Assembly: GCA_030737875.1 (NCBI GenBank)
Contig: CM060915.1
Location: forward strand, 634,324,786-634,388,785
Direction: 5' to 3'
Origin: Allium sativum
Lineage: Eukaryota; Streptophyta; Magnoliopsida; Asparagales; Amaryllidaceae
DNA: 64,000 nt
This document shows, piece after piece, positions 1 to 10,937 of this stretch. The notes below the pieces were generated by a model. That model had not been told where the DNA came from and searched no databases. It was given only the letters and a program-made list of their open reading frames with translations. Made by a program: the position numbers and the translations under genes. Each line of letters starts with the position of its first letter. Within the stretch, counting starts at the first letter, position 1.

Positions 1-1241
1 TCAAAGATAAATTCTTCTAAATTTATTCTTTAATCTTCCTTTGGATATCATTTCAAACCGTGTTAAGGTTTTCCAAACTAGTCGGGATTAGCGAACCACA
101 CCGAAGTAATCATTTTTTTTAATTTCCCAATCCCAACCTATTCATCCCATGGAGCAAAACTGGTAATACTCCATATCTAACACCACGGTGTTATCGGTAA
201 ATATTAATTACCATTTCACGTTCAAATCTAATTAAAGATTTAACTGTTGCTTCGGAGCAAAACTGGTGAAACTCCATCCTCGATCACTTTCCAATTTTGA
301 TAATTTAAATTATCAATTCACATTTCAATTTAATTACATATTCAGTAAAACTCCACTTAGTTTTAATCTTCCCACAAATCAATATCCTATCTTTAAATGG
401 GTTAAAAAACCAATGTCATCTAAAACATGATTCACGATAAACCCAAAGTCACCTTTGATTGTTAATTGGGTTAAAGAACAGGTGTTATTCAAAACACCGC
501 TCACGATAAACCCAAAAACCAATTTAAATTCAACTCCAATTAATATTATTTAATTGGTACACTTCATTAAATCTAAATAGAAAGATTTAATCTTTTTATC
601 AACTGGGTTTAAGAACAGTGTTAATGAAGACACCATTCCCAACAAACCCAAATCACATTTGATATTAAACACAAGGCTCTGAATAGAAAATATATCGGCT
701 TATATTCAATATCAAATTCTACGACCAACAAATATCGTATTGGAAATAACGATATAAATATATCTTTCAAATTCCCATAACAATATATGTATAATCACGA
801 AATCCAACATCAAAATATTCCAAAGACAATTTCGATTCAAATCCATTTCCACTTCATATATTGGAAATTCTGGTTATTTTTAAAACCATTTCAAATCCAA
901 TTTATTTATTTAAAAATAAATAAATTATTATTCTAGTTAATAACTAGTTCATTTCGATAAAAAAACTATTTTTATCTTTTCAAATATGGGATTTTTCAGC
1001 CCAATTCTTAATTTTCAATCATTCCACATCACAATCAATTTTCACAACACATCAATCAAATAAACAAGCCGTCAATGGTCTGTGGACGACGGGTGTCGGG
1101 TGCTGCTAAGCACCGTCTTCATCCTAGTATATATATTTTAACTAGAAAATAGAATTTAAAGTGAGAAGTTCTCACAGAGGGTTCCACTAAAATAACCAAA
1201 TTAAAAATTTTAAACTGGCTCAGATTTTCCGGGTTGTTACA
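1..1241 (-). repeat. LTR-like segment, partial (minus strand)
   Basis: This is AT-rich DNA with no credible gene. Read on the minus strand it begins at 1241 with TGTAACAACCCGG, the usual start of Ty3/gypsy LTRs here. The left end is outside the window. No purine tract precedes 1241, so it is more likely a solo LTR or a nested piece than a 3' LTR. Three imperfect hairpin units lie at about 397-652 (separate entry). The boundary rests on the terminal motif alone. Confidence 0.35.
397..652. other. Three nested-hairpin units in LTR-like DNA
   Basis: Units at about 397-450, 466-513 and 603-652 each start with TGGGTT and end with AACCCA, giving an outer stem. Each also has an inner stem: ATGT/ACAT, GGTGTT/AACACC and GTGTT/GACAC (G-T wobble) respectively. 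The inner arms differ between units but stay complementary. The design resembles the stem-loop pairs of the gypsy LTRs further right, although the sequences are unrelated. Confidence 0.5.
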
Positions 1242-3397
1242 TATTCTGATAAATAGAATCAATATAATATTATCGATTTATATATATAATTATATCTATA
1301 TTTTCAACCGACTAATTAGTAGTTAATCCAGACAATCAACACACAACAATCAACCATCATTTATCAATTCTAAAAATACGTTATAAAAATATAAATTGTG
1401 CAGAGTTAGTGAGATTTACTCACATTGGAAAGTTATCATTAAATAGAGATAATCAATCATCGATTCAGATCTGGCAACTTATTTCGCTATAAATTGTAAC
1501 GAGCTCCAATTCACTCCGAATCAATTCCATTGTGAAGCCCTCGTCCATACGATCCTACTGGATCCAACCTCGTCAGATTCTAATAACGTATGGATTATAT
1601 ATCACATAAACAAGTTCATATACTCTATTTAAATTAGATTAGACTATATATATAATTTTTCTTTTTATTAAATGGGCCTTCACCTTATTTTTTTCTCAGC
1701 CCACTACCCTTTAAACCCAAACCCTCCTCATTTTGTCTTCCTCCAGGACTAAATGACGCGACTTCTTCCTTCAGATGGTCAGTGCGCCTCCTTGCAATTC
1801 CAACGGTTCCTCCTACATTCGACGAAACCCAAAAGTAAACTAACCATATCCATCTCCATCGAATTCTCTTTAATCCCATACAAACCATTCCCAACTCGAG
1901 TCATCATTGCACAGCGCGACTTCAGGGACTCACGCGTCATGTACATCGTCGATCAACCCCTTTTCACTTCAAATTCACCCAAACTTTCATGCAATAGCCA
2001 TTTAACCTTCTGAACTCAATTACGATCTCCAAAACATCAATCCATGCCTCAATCTCCCAAAATCTTAAGCCCTAACTCCTCAGACTCACACTGTAATTTC
2101 TGCATGACTGCAAAAAGTATTCGAACTGGTTGAACCCTATATGGATGCGAAGAGCAGCTCTCGAGGATAACATAAATATGTATTTCGAGATTTATAAAAT
2201 TTTATATGATTTTATCTTGAATTTACAAAACATGATTTTGCTGGGGGAGACTTTCTTGGTGGCGGCTCAATTTGTTTGACCGTGAAAAATGAAATTTTAG
2301 GGTTTAGGTATTGGTACTTATAGAGTAGGATAGCTTAGAAAGTAAGCTACTTATTTTAAATTTATTTATATTCGATTATAAGCTTAATTTGTCATTCAAA
2401 AATTCATACGATCACATATACTATCCAATTTCAACGAAAATGGACATAAAACTAGAGTTTGACATTACAGACCTAACGAAACTTATTTTGTCGAATTCCG
2501 AGTCCATTTGCTCACATAGCGTATTTTAAAGTCAAATTATTGACTATTTTTCACGTTAAAATTCAGTACGGCCACATACTGACTCCAAAAATCACGAAAA
2601 TTGAAATCTAACAATAATTAAATATTCCGGATCCAACAATCAGTTTCATCGAATATGGAGATCTTTTGCTAAAAGGGCTATTTTTAAAGCTCTAAGTAAA
2701 TCCATTTAAATATTAATATATTTAAAAATAATTAAATTAAATATTAATAAATTAATATTATCATATATATTCATAATAGAATATCATACAACTCCGAAAT
2801 ATTCCTATCTGAATTTATAACTCGATATTTCAAATCCAGATTAAATCAATATTCAATTTATATTAAAAATCCATTTAAATATATAAATAAACCATTATAA
2901 ATTATAAAGGAATTCCATAGCGACTTTTCGAAAAATTAATTTGGACATAACTCAAAATCTACACCATGAAATCCCGATTTTTCTCTTCCATTAGAAAAAT
3001 ATACTTCACCAGCTCCGAATGTTTCTTGATTCACAGAAATCAAACTTAAAACGGATTCTGTATATTTGTTTAAAGTTCGAATAGCCAAATTACGAGCTAC
3101 CACGCCATTTTGAGCTCGATTATAATTATAATATAAATTATGCGTTCAAATGACATTTATAAATAAATTCGTTAATATAATTCAATTCTAAATTGAATTA
3201 TATATTTAAAATTGTCCAATTCACACAATATTGTGAATTATGTTATTTCCGATTATTTCAGAAATAAATATGTTATTCTATTATTTATATTAATTAAATA
3301 TTCAATATTATTTAATTCAGTTCATTTAAAATTATCAAAGCATTATTTAAATAATTAAATAAATTATTTATTATTTGTAAAAATACGGGTCGTTACA
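1242..3397 (-). repeat. LTR-like insertion interrupting element A integrase
   Basis: Read on the minus strand, this begins at 3397 with TGTAACGACCCG. The adjoining base 3398 re-enters an integrase reading frame on the plus strand, so a minus-orientated LTR or element was inserted into A's integrase C-terminus. A TATA-like TATAAG lies on the minus strand near 2316-2323. The rest is AT-rich with no credible coding; short open frames around 1685-2013 match nothing I recognise. Whether 1-1241 is a separate nested LTR or part of the same insertion cannot be settled here. Confidence 0.5.
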
Positions 3398-3398
3398 C

Positions 3399-3863
3399 TT
3401 GGTATTTGTAAAGGTTTCCCCCCTCAAGAAGACTGTCCGGTTCAGGAAGACTGGGAAGTTGGCTTCCAGATTTATTGGGCCTTTCCAAATTATTGATAGA
3501 ATAAGATCTTTGGTCCATTGATTGGATCTCCCAGAATGCTTGTCGGGGATCCATAACGTTTTTTATGTATCTCATTTAAGAAAGTGCATTCATCATTCCG
3601 CTATTAGACTCGAGCTTGACGAGACTAGGGACATTGGAAAACTTGAGTTAGAGTATAGGGTGCCCCATTCCCCTACAAATATTGTAGTGCACGTAATCAA
3701 AAAACTCCACAATAAGACCGTTTGCCTCATCCGAGTACAATGGGGAAATGGTCCTACAGAAAGCACTTGGGAGACTGAGGACAAGATGAAACAGACCCAC
3801 CCAGAGCTTTTCTCGGGTAATTTTCCTCTAAAATTACGTTTACGAATGCATTGTGGTTGCTAG
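3399..3863 (+). pseudogene. pol: Element A: integrase C-terminus and chromodomain remnant
   Basis: The 3' end of a Ty3/gypsy pol gene. The frame from 3399 reads the integrase GPF/Y module (VSPLKKTVRF, then RFIGPFQII), then GIHNVFYVSHLRKC, and ends in a chromodomain with VQWGNGPTESTWETE near 3738-3779. A TGA at 3519-3521 interrupts the frame between the two modules. The N-terminal part (gag, PR, RT, RNase H, integrase core) is missing because minus-strand LTR-like DNA ends at 3397, exactly where the frame begins. The chromodomain of this group is thought to guide integration to marked chromatin. This copy is dead. Confidence 0.9.
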
Positions 3864-4120
3864 ATTGGATGTTTGGGAAATGGATGCAACACAGTTGCAC
3901 AACGCACTCATATAGAAACATATGCATATTAGGATGTTTTGCATACATACTACATCACTTATTTCACAGACATGTTAGGACTGAGCTCACTTTAGTAAGT
4001 TTGCAGTTCATAATCAGTGCGAGTCATGGATGTTTATGGATGAATTAAAAATAGCACGAATATTTAGAATGAGTTGTGTTTTTTGCCCCTTTAGGGAGAT
4101 TTCAGGCCGAAATATATTTC
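3864..4120 (+). other. Element A 3' noncoding region
   Basis: DNA between the pol stop and the purine tract, with no coding signal. A short inverted repeat ATTTC-AGGCC-GAAAT (4099-4113) sits just before the purine tract. The same arrangement is seen in elements B, C, D, E and O. Confidence 0.7.
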
Positions 4121-4133
4121 AAAGGGGGAAGAA
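4121..4133 (+). other. Element A polypurine tract
   Basis: AAAGGGGGAAGAA directly abuts the LTR start at 4134. This is the expected plus-strand primer of LTR retrotransposons. Confidence 0.9.
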
Positions 4134-4597
4134 TGCAACACCTTGTAAAAATATACCTAAATGGACTTAAGATAATCTAATTTGAAATAAATAATAATAA
4201 GTAATTAAAATCAACAATAAAATAATAATATATTAATGGGTTGAAAAATGGAATTTTACAACATTTGGAATTTAGCCATGAAAATATCGTAGTTGTATTT
4301 TTGGTGAGATTCTAATCCATTTTTATATATACTATGTCAAATACGGAGTCCGTATGAAGGATTCACATTTTAAAGATGTTGTGCATTAATATATATACAA
4401 GAACGTTTGAAATTTGAATTGTAATTATAAATAAATGGAATAAAAATAACTAATTAATTGTTGATGATTAGAATATTCTATTAAATTCAAAATTGTGTAT
4501 ATATATACACGCACATACAATCGGGGAAAACAATATTGTTCAAATGGCAAGGAATATATATATAAAGTTTAATTAAAAATCTTCCCAGTAATCAACG

Positions 4598-4696
4598 CTG
4601 GCCATTGGCCATTCTGAAGGCCAGGGGGTCGGCCGCCCCTAGAGGGGTGTCAACCGCCGGTCGATCGCCCTCCTAGGGAGGGTGTCGACCGCCAGG
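4598..4696 (+). other. U3 palindrome block, element A
   Basis: A GC-rich island in AT-rich LTR DNA with overlapping inverted repeats (GGCCATTGGCC, GGTCGATCGCC, repeated TCGACC / GGTGTC words). It lies upstream of the TATA box, at the place where B, E, S (GTCGAC palindromes) and D (GGCGCACTT hairpins) have theirs. Confidence 0.55.
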
Positions 4697-4810
4697 TGCA
4701 GACATGGCCGTATAAGGTTGGTTTAGATGGTGTTTAGGTTGGTTTTTATATAAAATGAATAGTTTAGATTATACCTATGTTAATCTAATAGTTACTATTC
4801 ATTTACACAC

Positions 4811-4817
4811 TATAAAT
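4811..4817 (+). promoter_or_regulatory. TATA box in element A LTR
   Basis: TATAAAT lies about 680 bp into the LTR, downstream of the palindromic block. The TATA boxes of elements D and E have the same relative place. Confidence 0.55.
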
Positions 4818-5950
4818 ACCACTTAACTCACCTCTCAATTCTCTAGATCTTCTCATTCTCTATGCCTTCATTCTGCTACTGATATTCCCGTAATTAGTTT
4901 TCTTCTTCTATCCCTAAACTATTTCATTTCTAATCTATTTCTATTTAGTTTATATTCTGGAATTCTCTATAATTTGTATATGATATTCAAATCTATATGA
5001 TTCTCTTATATAGATCTACAGTAGAATCGAAGAGTGATGATTTCAGCATTCAAATCAATATTATCTCCTTTTCCCAAGATCTCTGTGAGTGGAAATATTA
5101 CTTGTTTAGGCTAAATCTTGCATTTTGTAGATTTTATGCTGATTTTTATTCCTAGGGAGGTTTGGTTTCACGATAACATCATATTATAAAACCCCAAAAT
5201 CTCCTATTTTGTATACATCGCAAATTTGTCAATCAATATTTCTGGTTGGTGAATTGTTTGGGTTATGTATGAAGAATAGTTTGGTGATTTACTTTTGTTT
5301 ATTGGATTTACATCTTTTTAATTAAAAGTGTTTGTGATGTAAAGTTTTATTGTTTGAATAGGTTTAGATTTCCATTCTAAAGTGGATATTTTGAACGTAT
5401 TCGGATTTGAAATAATCAAATGTTAATATTTTTATGTGTAACATAGAAAAAGGGTAAATTGGATTAAATAGAGGTTTATGTATATATGTATGTATATTCA
5501 TATTCACACACACACACATATATATCTATATGTGTATATATGTTAAATATGTATGTATGTCTGTAATTAACACGTTGTTCCTATTTCGTTGCCTACATTG
5601 TTCTAACAAGCCTAGGATACAAGTTTGGATAAGTATGTTATTATTTTTCCCATTATTGCTATTATTAATTATGCCATGAATTTAGTAGTTTGATGTGGGA
5701 ATTAGGCTTGTATACCTTTAATGTGAACCGGATTGAAAATTTACACTGTTAAAACGTTTCTTCCTTCGAACGGAAATTAGCGTTTATAGTACGTGTTAAA
5801 TATTGTATTTATATAGCGTAATCAACGTAACAATGACGTTATAAATACGTTAAAAAAAGGTTAGAAAATTGAAAAGTCTTCATATAAATTGTTTCCTGTG
5901 TGTATAAAATGGCTTAATTATATATATTAAATAATAATACATATACACAA

Positions 5951-6160
5951 GGTAGGTCGTCACTTGTGGTAAAAGTCCGCCCTGAACCAGCCGGCAAATC
6001 CAGCAACCACGGGTGTGTTTGGCTAATGTGAAGTTTTGGGTGCCATGGGTCATTTAACTTGGTGCCGTAACACGAGGTTAAATCTGCTTGTAGTAGAAGT
6101 TTGCACGGAACAGCCTAGCATATCCAGCATTTACAAGTGTACGGTTTAGTGTGAGAGGTC
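5951..6160 (+). other. Stem-loop pair, element A LTR
   Basis: Two modules (about 5951-6033 and 6071-6160). Inner stems are CTTGTGGT/ACCACGGG (with wobbles) and CTTGTA/TACAAG. The loops keep the CCAGC motif (GCAAATCCAGC, CATATCCAGC) found in the other subfamilies. This is the most diverged pair in the window. Confidence 0.6.
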
Positions 6161-7406
6161 TAGTATATATACCTATTATGTGTGTAAATAGGTAGGCTTA
6201 CTACCGCCTTGAATGGTTTCAAGCGGTCTACTTTCTTCTTATCTTGTTTGGGTCTTAAGTGCTTACGATTAGGACCATTCCGAAGGCTTATTCCTTGGAT
6301 TTTGACCAAATTCATGGGACCCTCCCTTGTTAGACTTGAAGTGGTCTATGGGTCCTTCTTCTCTAAAAGAGTGGTTTAGTCATGACGATGACATAGTAGG
6401 GTAGTTTACTGGAATGTCTACTTCCTCTAGGAGCATTGTGAGGGCCAACCCAGGGATAGATTTGGTATACATGGGAAGTAACATGCAATTTAATTAACCA
6501 ACTAGTTAAGGGAAGTCTTAAGCGGCATAGGTGTACTACCGTAATATCAGTTAATTAATAACATGAGGCATCCACCGGAGGGGTCTTAAGTGGCTACATG
6601 CGAGCCTACCCTAAACCGGTATAAAGCGGCGAGATGATACTTCTCATATTACTTATGAGAATATATAACTATAACGATGTTGGCATGCTAAGACAACGTC
6701 TTAAGTGGATCGGGTCCGCCTTAGGGTCATAAGATATCATAAGTATCCACCCTTAACATATATACTAGAATGGGCCTTAAGTGACCGAGAATGTCCTCTT
6801 CGTTGGGTCTTAAGTTAAATGCATTAATGAAGGTCTTAAGCGAGTGATTCGGACATTCACCTCATTAATTAAAGTATTCCTTTGTGTGTGTGTGCCTGTG
6901 TGTTTCATAGACATACCTTTATATACATAACTTGCCAAATCTAGAGCATAGTCTTTAAGCGCATATTATTTCTAGTCACTAGAACTTTATGTTCTGACCC
7001 CTCAGCTTAACATATCCAACATGTTAGTAGGTGGGGTAGAGACTTGATGGACGAGACGATGATGGAGCCTGAAGAAGGCAATGAGACTATCATATTGTTA
7101 TTAGCTACTATTACTCTTTTATTAATGATGGAGACTCTGGATAATGAATAATGATGATGTACCATTATAAACAAATGTCTTCTGACATTTTGTATTTGGA
7201 TCAGTGGCTTTTAAATAAATGGTGCATCTTATTTTATCATTATAGTTTCTCATTCTGCTGTGTGAGATTCCATCACGTTATATTATTCTGTTATTCTTTG
7301 CAAATGTAATTCCTTATAGGAACCGACGACCCGTTTAGAGTAGCTCTAAGTTTCGATGGGCCTTTTCTAGGTCGAAATTTAGGTCCACTCCGGTCGGGTC
7401 GTTACA

Positions 7407-7760
7407 AAGCCTAACATCAACAATGTGCTTTTTAGCCTATCAAACCAAACACGTGGAGCTTTCTGTAAGCCATATATGGCTTTATTCCAATTACATATAT
7501 AATTAGGATTAACAATGTAACCCTATGCCTGATTCATTAAAGTTCTTCTTGCAATATACCATACAGAAATGCATTACTGACATCCAGATGCTTGATATAC
7601 CATTCTTGTACAAAGCTATGGTTAGAATGAGTCTTATAGTAGTTGGATTTACTACAGTTGAAGAAATTTGATTGAATTCAAACTCATATTCCTATGTAAA
7701 GCCTTTGGCTACTAACCTAGCTTTGTACTTGCTAATAGAACCATTTGAGTTTTTTTTATC
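7407..7760 (-). pseudogene. pol: Ty1/copia reverse transcriptase remnant
   Basis: On the minus strand this reads the beginning of a copia RT: ISKYKARLVAKGF near 7700-7737, then VKHLDV-like and NAFLYG-like segments, and NKAIYGLQKAPRVWFD-like sequence near 7430-7480. All are core copia RT blocks. Frameshifts and stops break it throughout. It is cut at 7406 by the 3' LTR of element A; the YVDD catalytic block and RNase H would lie beyond A, outside the window. Confidence 0.75.
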
Positions 7761-7969
7761 TGTATGTCAAGCTGCATGCTATTATATTTTTTTTGGCAGG
7801 TGGACATACTAGATCCCAAGTTTTATTTTTGATGAGAGAATATACTGATCATCCGTTGTTGCCTTCCAGTTTTTATTTTTAATAGGTCAATAAAAGGATT
7901 CAGGTTCCGTTGAACTGGATAAAGCAACAAGTACTCTTGGTTTGAAAATACCACTTTTGGCCTTAGTAA
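7761..7969 (-). pseudogene. Copia integrase-RT linker, decayed
   Basis: Short stretch between the copia integrase and RT remnants, in the order expected for copia pol. It has no clear motif and many stops. Confidence 0.4.
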
Positions 7970-9037
7970 TCATAGGGTGACAAGTTTGGACTGGTATTCC
8001 GACCTGTGGTGAGTAATCAGAACTTTCACAGCTTGTTGAACGTAAACTAGTAGTTTGAGCATTTTTTGACATAGATACATCTGACTAATTTTGAACTTGT
8101 GCTGCATCAAGTACAAGTGATTATTTATTGAGTGGCTCGATGTTGTCATGGCCATCAGTACTTGGAGGTAACGAGTCTTGAGAATTTGCAACTTCACCAG
8201 CTTCCACTTGCTTCCAATCTTATATAAACTGGGTATAGCAGGTATTGATGTTCTTGGATTGTGAACTTTGTATGTCGTCTTTATATCTTTGTTGCTAAAT
8301 GGAAAAATTCTTTCATTAAACACCACATGCCTAGTTATGTAAACTTTCCATGTTTCGTCAATACACTTGTATCCCTTTTGACTATTAGTATAGCCAAGAA
8401 ATGTGCACTGCTTGGACATACAATTTAACTTGTTAGAACTATAAGGCCTTAGAAATGGTAAACATAGGCAGTTAAAGGTTTTGAGACAGTGATAATCTGG
8501 TTTGATATTATATAATTTTTCAACTGGTGTTGAGCCCTTTAATACAGTTGTAGGTTGCCTATTGATTAAATACATAGCTGTATTAAAAGCCTTTGACCAG
8601 AATTTTTGAGGTAAACTGGCCTAGGCTAGTAAATTCAAACCAAATTACACAATGTGTCTATGCTTTCTCTCCACTAGTCCATTTTGTTCAGATGTATATG
8701 AACATGTGGTTTGATGTACAATACCTTTTTCTTGAAAATAGTTGCTCAAACTCTTAAACTCACTCTCACCGTTAGATTGTATGATTTTTATTCGAGAAGT
8801 GACTTATTTCTCAATCACAGTTATAAAATTTATCACAACATTATAAGTTTCATATTTAGCCTTCAAAAAGTAAATCACTGTAAATCTGGTATATGCATCA
8901 ACAAATGAAAAATAATATTTATTTCCAAAATCAAAGTAAATTGGAGCAGCCCTCCAGAGGTCTGTTGCTAATAATTGCAATGGTCTATTGTATTCAGTAC
9001 AAGAATCATTGAAGGGTATTCTATGGCTTTTACCCAT
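7970..9037 (-). pseudogene. pol: Ty1/copia integrase remnant
   Basis: From 9037 downwards the minus strand reads GKSHRIPF, then DLWRAAP (first catalytic Asp), GNKYYFSFVDAYTRFT, an SNGESEF-like second Asp region (the copia consensus SDNGGEF is altered), EQNGLVERKHRH (catalytic Glu) and YLINRQPT...FNCLCLPFLRPY...CTFLGYTNSQKGYKC. This is the copia integrase core plus the C-terminal region before RT. Stops and a frame change around 8640-8804 separate the two longest open parts (8804-9037 and 7970-8575). It belongs with the RT remnant to one old copy, split by A on the left and O on the right. Confidence 0.85.
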
Positions 9038-9500
9038 TTGGAAGTATTTGCAAACATAAGGTAGAATGATAGGATCAACTTTATTTTATTATCATTCAAA
9101 ATTTTGTGAACAATTTTTGTAACAGCCCGCATTTTACATATCGGAAGATCGTAAAATATTTTTATTTTATTCCTTGAGGGTTGGATAATTCTCATATTTT
9201 TAATATGATGTTTATGGGGATGTGTGACATATCCATAATTTTTACCAATTTTGTTTTTGACCATTTTACCCCTATTAGTCTTGTATAGGGGATAACTTTT
9301 GACTCAGGTCGAATCAGGAGGTAAGACCTATGCCATTGGAAAGGAAATGATGATTTCCTTTCCGTAGAGTGGTTACATTAAAGATTTGGCTCATAGATTT
9401 GGGAGGAATCGTTGTTTTAAGGTTTTTCAGTTTGTTGTTTAGGTTTTAGGAGCCTTAATGGGCTGATTTGTAGAGGCCCATTAGTGGGCTGGTGGAATGC

Positions 9501-9507
9501 TATAAGT
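9501..9507 (+). promoter_or_regulatory. TATA-like box in element O 5' LTR
   Basis: TATAAGT here corresponds to TATAAAT at 49814-49820 in the 3' LTR, in the shared context GAATGCTATAA-TAGGGGGTG. It is the likely promoter core, so the transcript would begin around 9530. Confidence 0.5.
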
Positions 9508-10284
9508 AGGGGGTGGGAGGTATGGAGAATAGTTTACTTCCTCCATTCTCTCATTTGGTGGCCTATGTTCCTCCTTTCTCTAACACCTTTCCACCATTAA
9601 AAATTGAGATCTAAGTAAGGAAATCGAAGATCTACACCATTTGACTCTAGATCTACACCGTTGCAAGGGAAAATTCATCGAATCGAAGGATTTGGATCAA
9701 GTTCTTTGCTACTCGGAATCTTGTTTCACCGTTTTTGCTTTGATTTGGAGAATTGGTGAGTGATATGCATCTCTCACATGGATTCAATGAAGTGTATGAG
9801 TGTTTGATCACGTTTTCATCAAATTCAAGTGTTTTCTTATAGATCTACATCACGGTAAGTCCCTTTTCATATGAATCACCCTAGATCTAATTTAGCAACT
9901 TAAAACCGGTAATTTTCATATATGTTTACATGTTTATGCAAGTTCGATCCGTAATTTAGATCATATGTTCATTTATCATGATATTTGATGAAATTTGTAT
10001 AATTTTAGTGATAATCAACATGTTTATGTTATTAATGATTTCATTACATGTTTGTGGTTGTGTGGAATGAATTAGATGAGTATATTTCGTCGATTGAATT
10101 GACTGGTGAAGTATTGGTCGAAATCTTGCTTGAATTGGGACTGTACAGGCCACCGGTCGCACATGGCTTGAGGAGTAAGTCAGAGGGATCGGTCAAGCGA
10201 AGGATCGTTTCAGTGAGGGATCAGTCTAATGAGGGATCGGTCCAATGAGAGATCGGATAGTGAAGGACCGAACAGTGAAGGATC

Positions 10285-10937
10285 AAGTATGTCCGCTTGA
10301 CCAGAAGTGTGTGTCTGCTCGACCAGAAGCGTGTCCGCTTGACCAGAAGTGTATCTGCTCGACCAGAAGTGTGTCTGGTCGACCAGGATTGTGTCTACTT
10401 GACCATAAGTGACCAAAAGCGTGTCCTCTTTACTAGAAGTGTGTCTGCTTGACCAGAAGTGTGTCTGCTCGACAAGGATTGTGTCCGCATGACCAGAAGT
10501 GACCAGAAGCACGTCATCTTGACCAGAAGTGTGTCTGCTCGACCAGAAGTATGTCTAGTCCACCAAGATTGTTTCCGCTTGACCCGAAGTGACCAGAAGC
10601 ATGTCTGCTTGAACAGAGGTGTGTCTGCTCGACCAGAAGTGTGTCTGCTCGACCAGGATTGTGTCTGCTTGACCAGAAGTGCCCAGGAGTATGTCCGTTT
10701 GACCAAAAGTGTGTCTGCTTGACCATAAGTGTGTCTGCTTGACCAGAAGTGTGTGCGCTTGACCAGAAGTGACCAAAAGTATGTTTGCATGACTAGAAGT
10801 GTATTTGCTTGACCAGAAGTGTGTCCGCTCGACTAGAAGTGTGTCCGCTTGACCAGAAGTCCATCCGCTTACCCTGAAGTGTGTATGCTTGACTAGAAGT
10901 GTGTCCGCTTGACCAGAAGTGCGTGTGTATGCTTGAC
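10285..10937 (+). repeat. 20-bp tandem repeat array in element O 5' LTR
   Basis: About thirty degenerate copies of GACCAGAAGTGTGTCTGCTC (period 20), occasionally with a 10-bp partial unit GACCAGAAGT inserted. The same array occurs at 63607-64000 in the 3' LTR. The minus strand stays open for up to 131 codons through it, but the 'protein' is only the repeat read out and has no gene-like features. Confidence 0.9.

Larger units (their letters stand above)
4134..7406 (+). repeat. Element A 3' LTR
   Basis: Starts TGCAACACC right after the purine tract (one change from the usual TGTAAC) and ends GGTCGTTACA at 7406, giving a 3,273-bp LTR. Decayed copia RT resumes at 7407, so A was inserted into a copia element; the right-hand target duplication would be AAGCC. 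The LTR holds a palindrome-rich block at 4598-4696, a TATA box at 4811-4817, a CA/TA microsatellite near 5500-5545, a stem-loop pair at 5951-6160 and repeated 'TCTTAAGTGG'-like words at about 6240-6850. There are no genes. The matching 5' LTR is outside the window. Confidence 0.85.

Noticed and set aside
1753..2013. 86-codon plus-strand frame with an ATG
   Set aside because: It lies inside minus-strand LTR-like DNA, overlaps an opposing frame, and has no recognisable motif.
1..3397. 5' LTR of element A
   Set aside because: It shows no similarity to A's 3' LTR (4134-7406) and has the opposite terminal orientation.
3390..3406. GTTACA followed by CTTGGTAT, looking like an LTR end plus primer-binding site
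   Set aside because: The sequence from 3399 reads integrase codons (LVFVKVSPLKK), so CTTGGTAT is coding. GTTACA is the start of a minus-strand LTR.
10210..10790. Minus-strand frames of 70-131 codons
   Set aside because: They lie in the 20-bp tandem repeat of the O LTR and translate to repeated TSGQADTLLV-like words.
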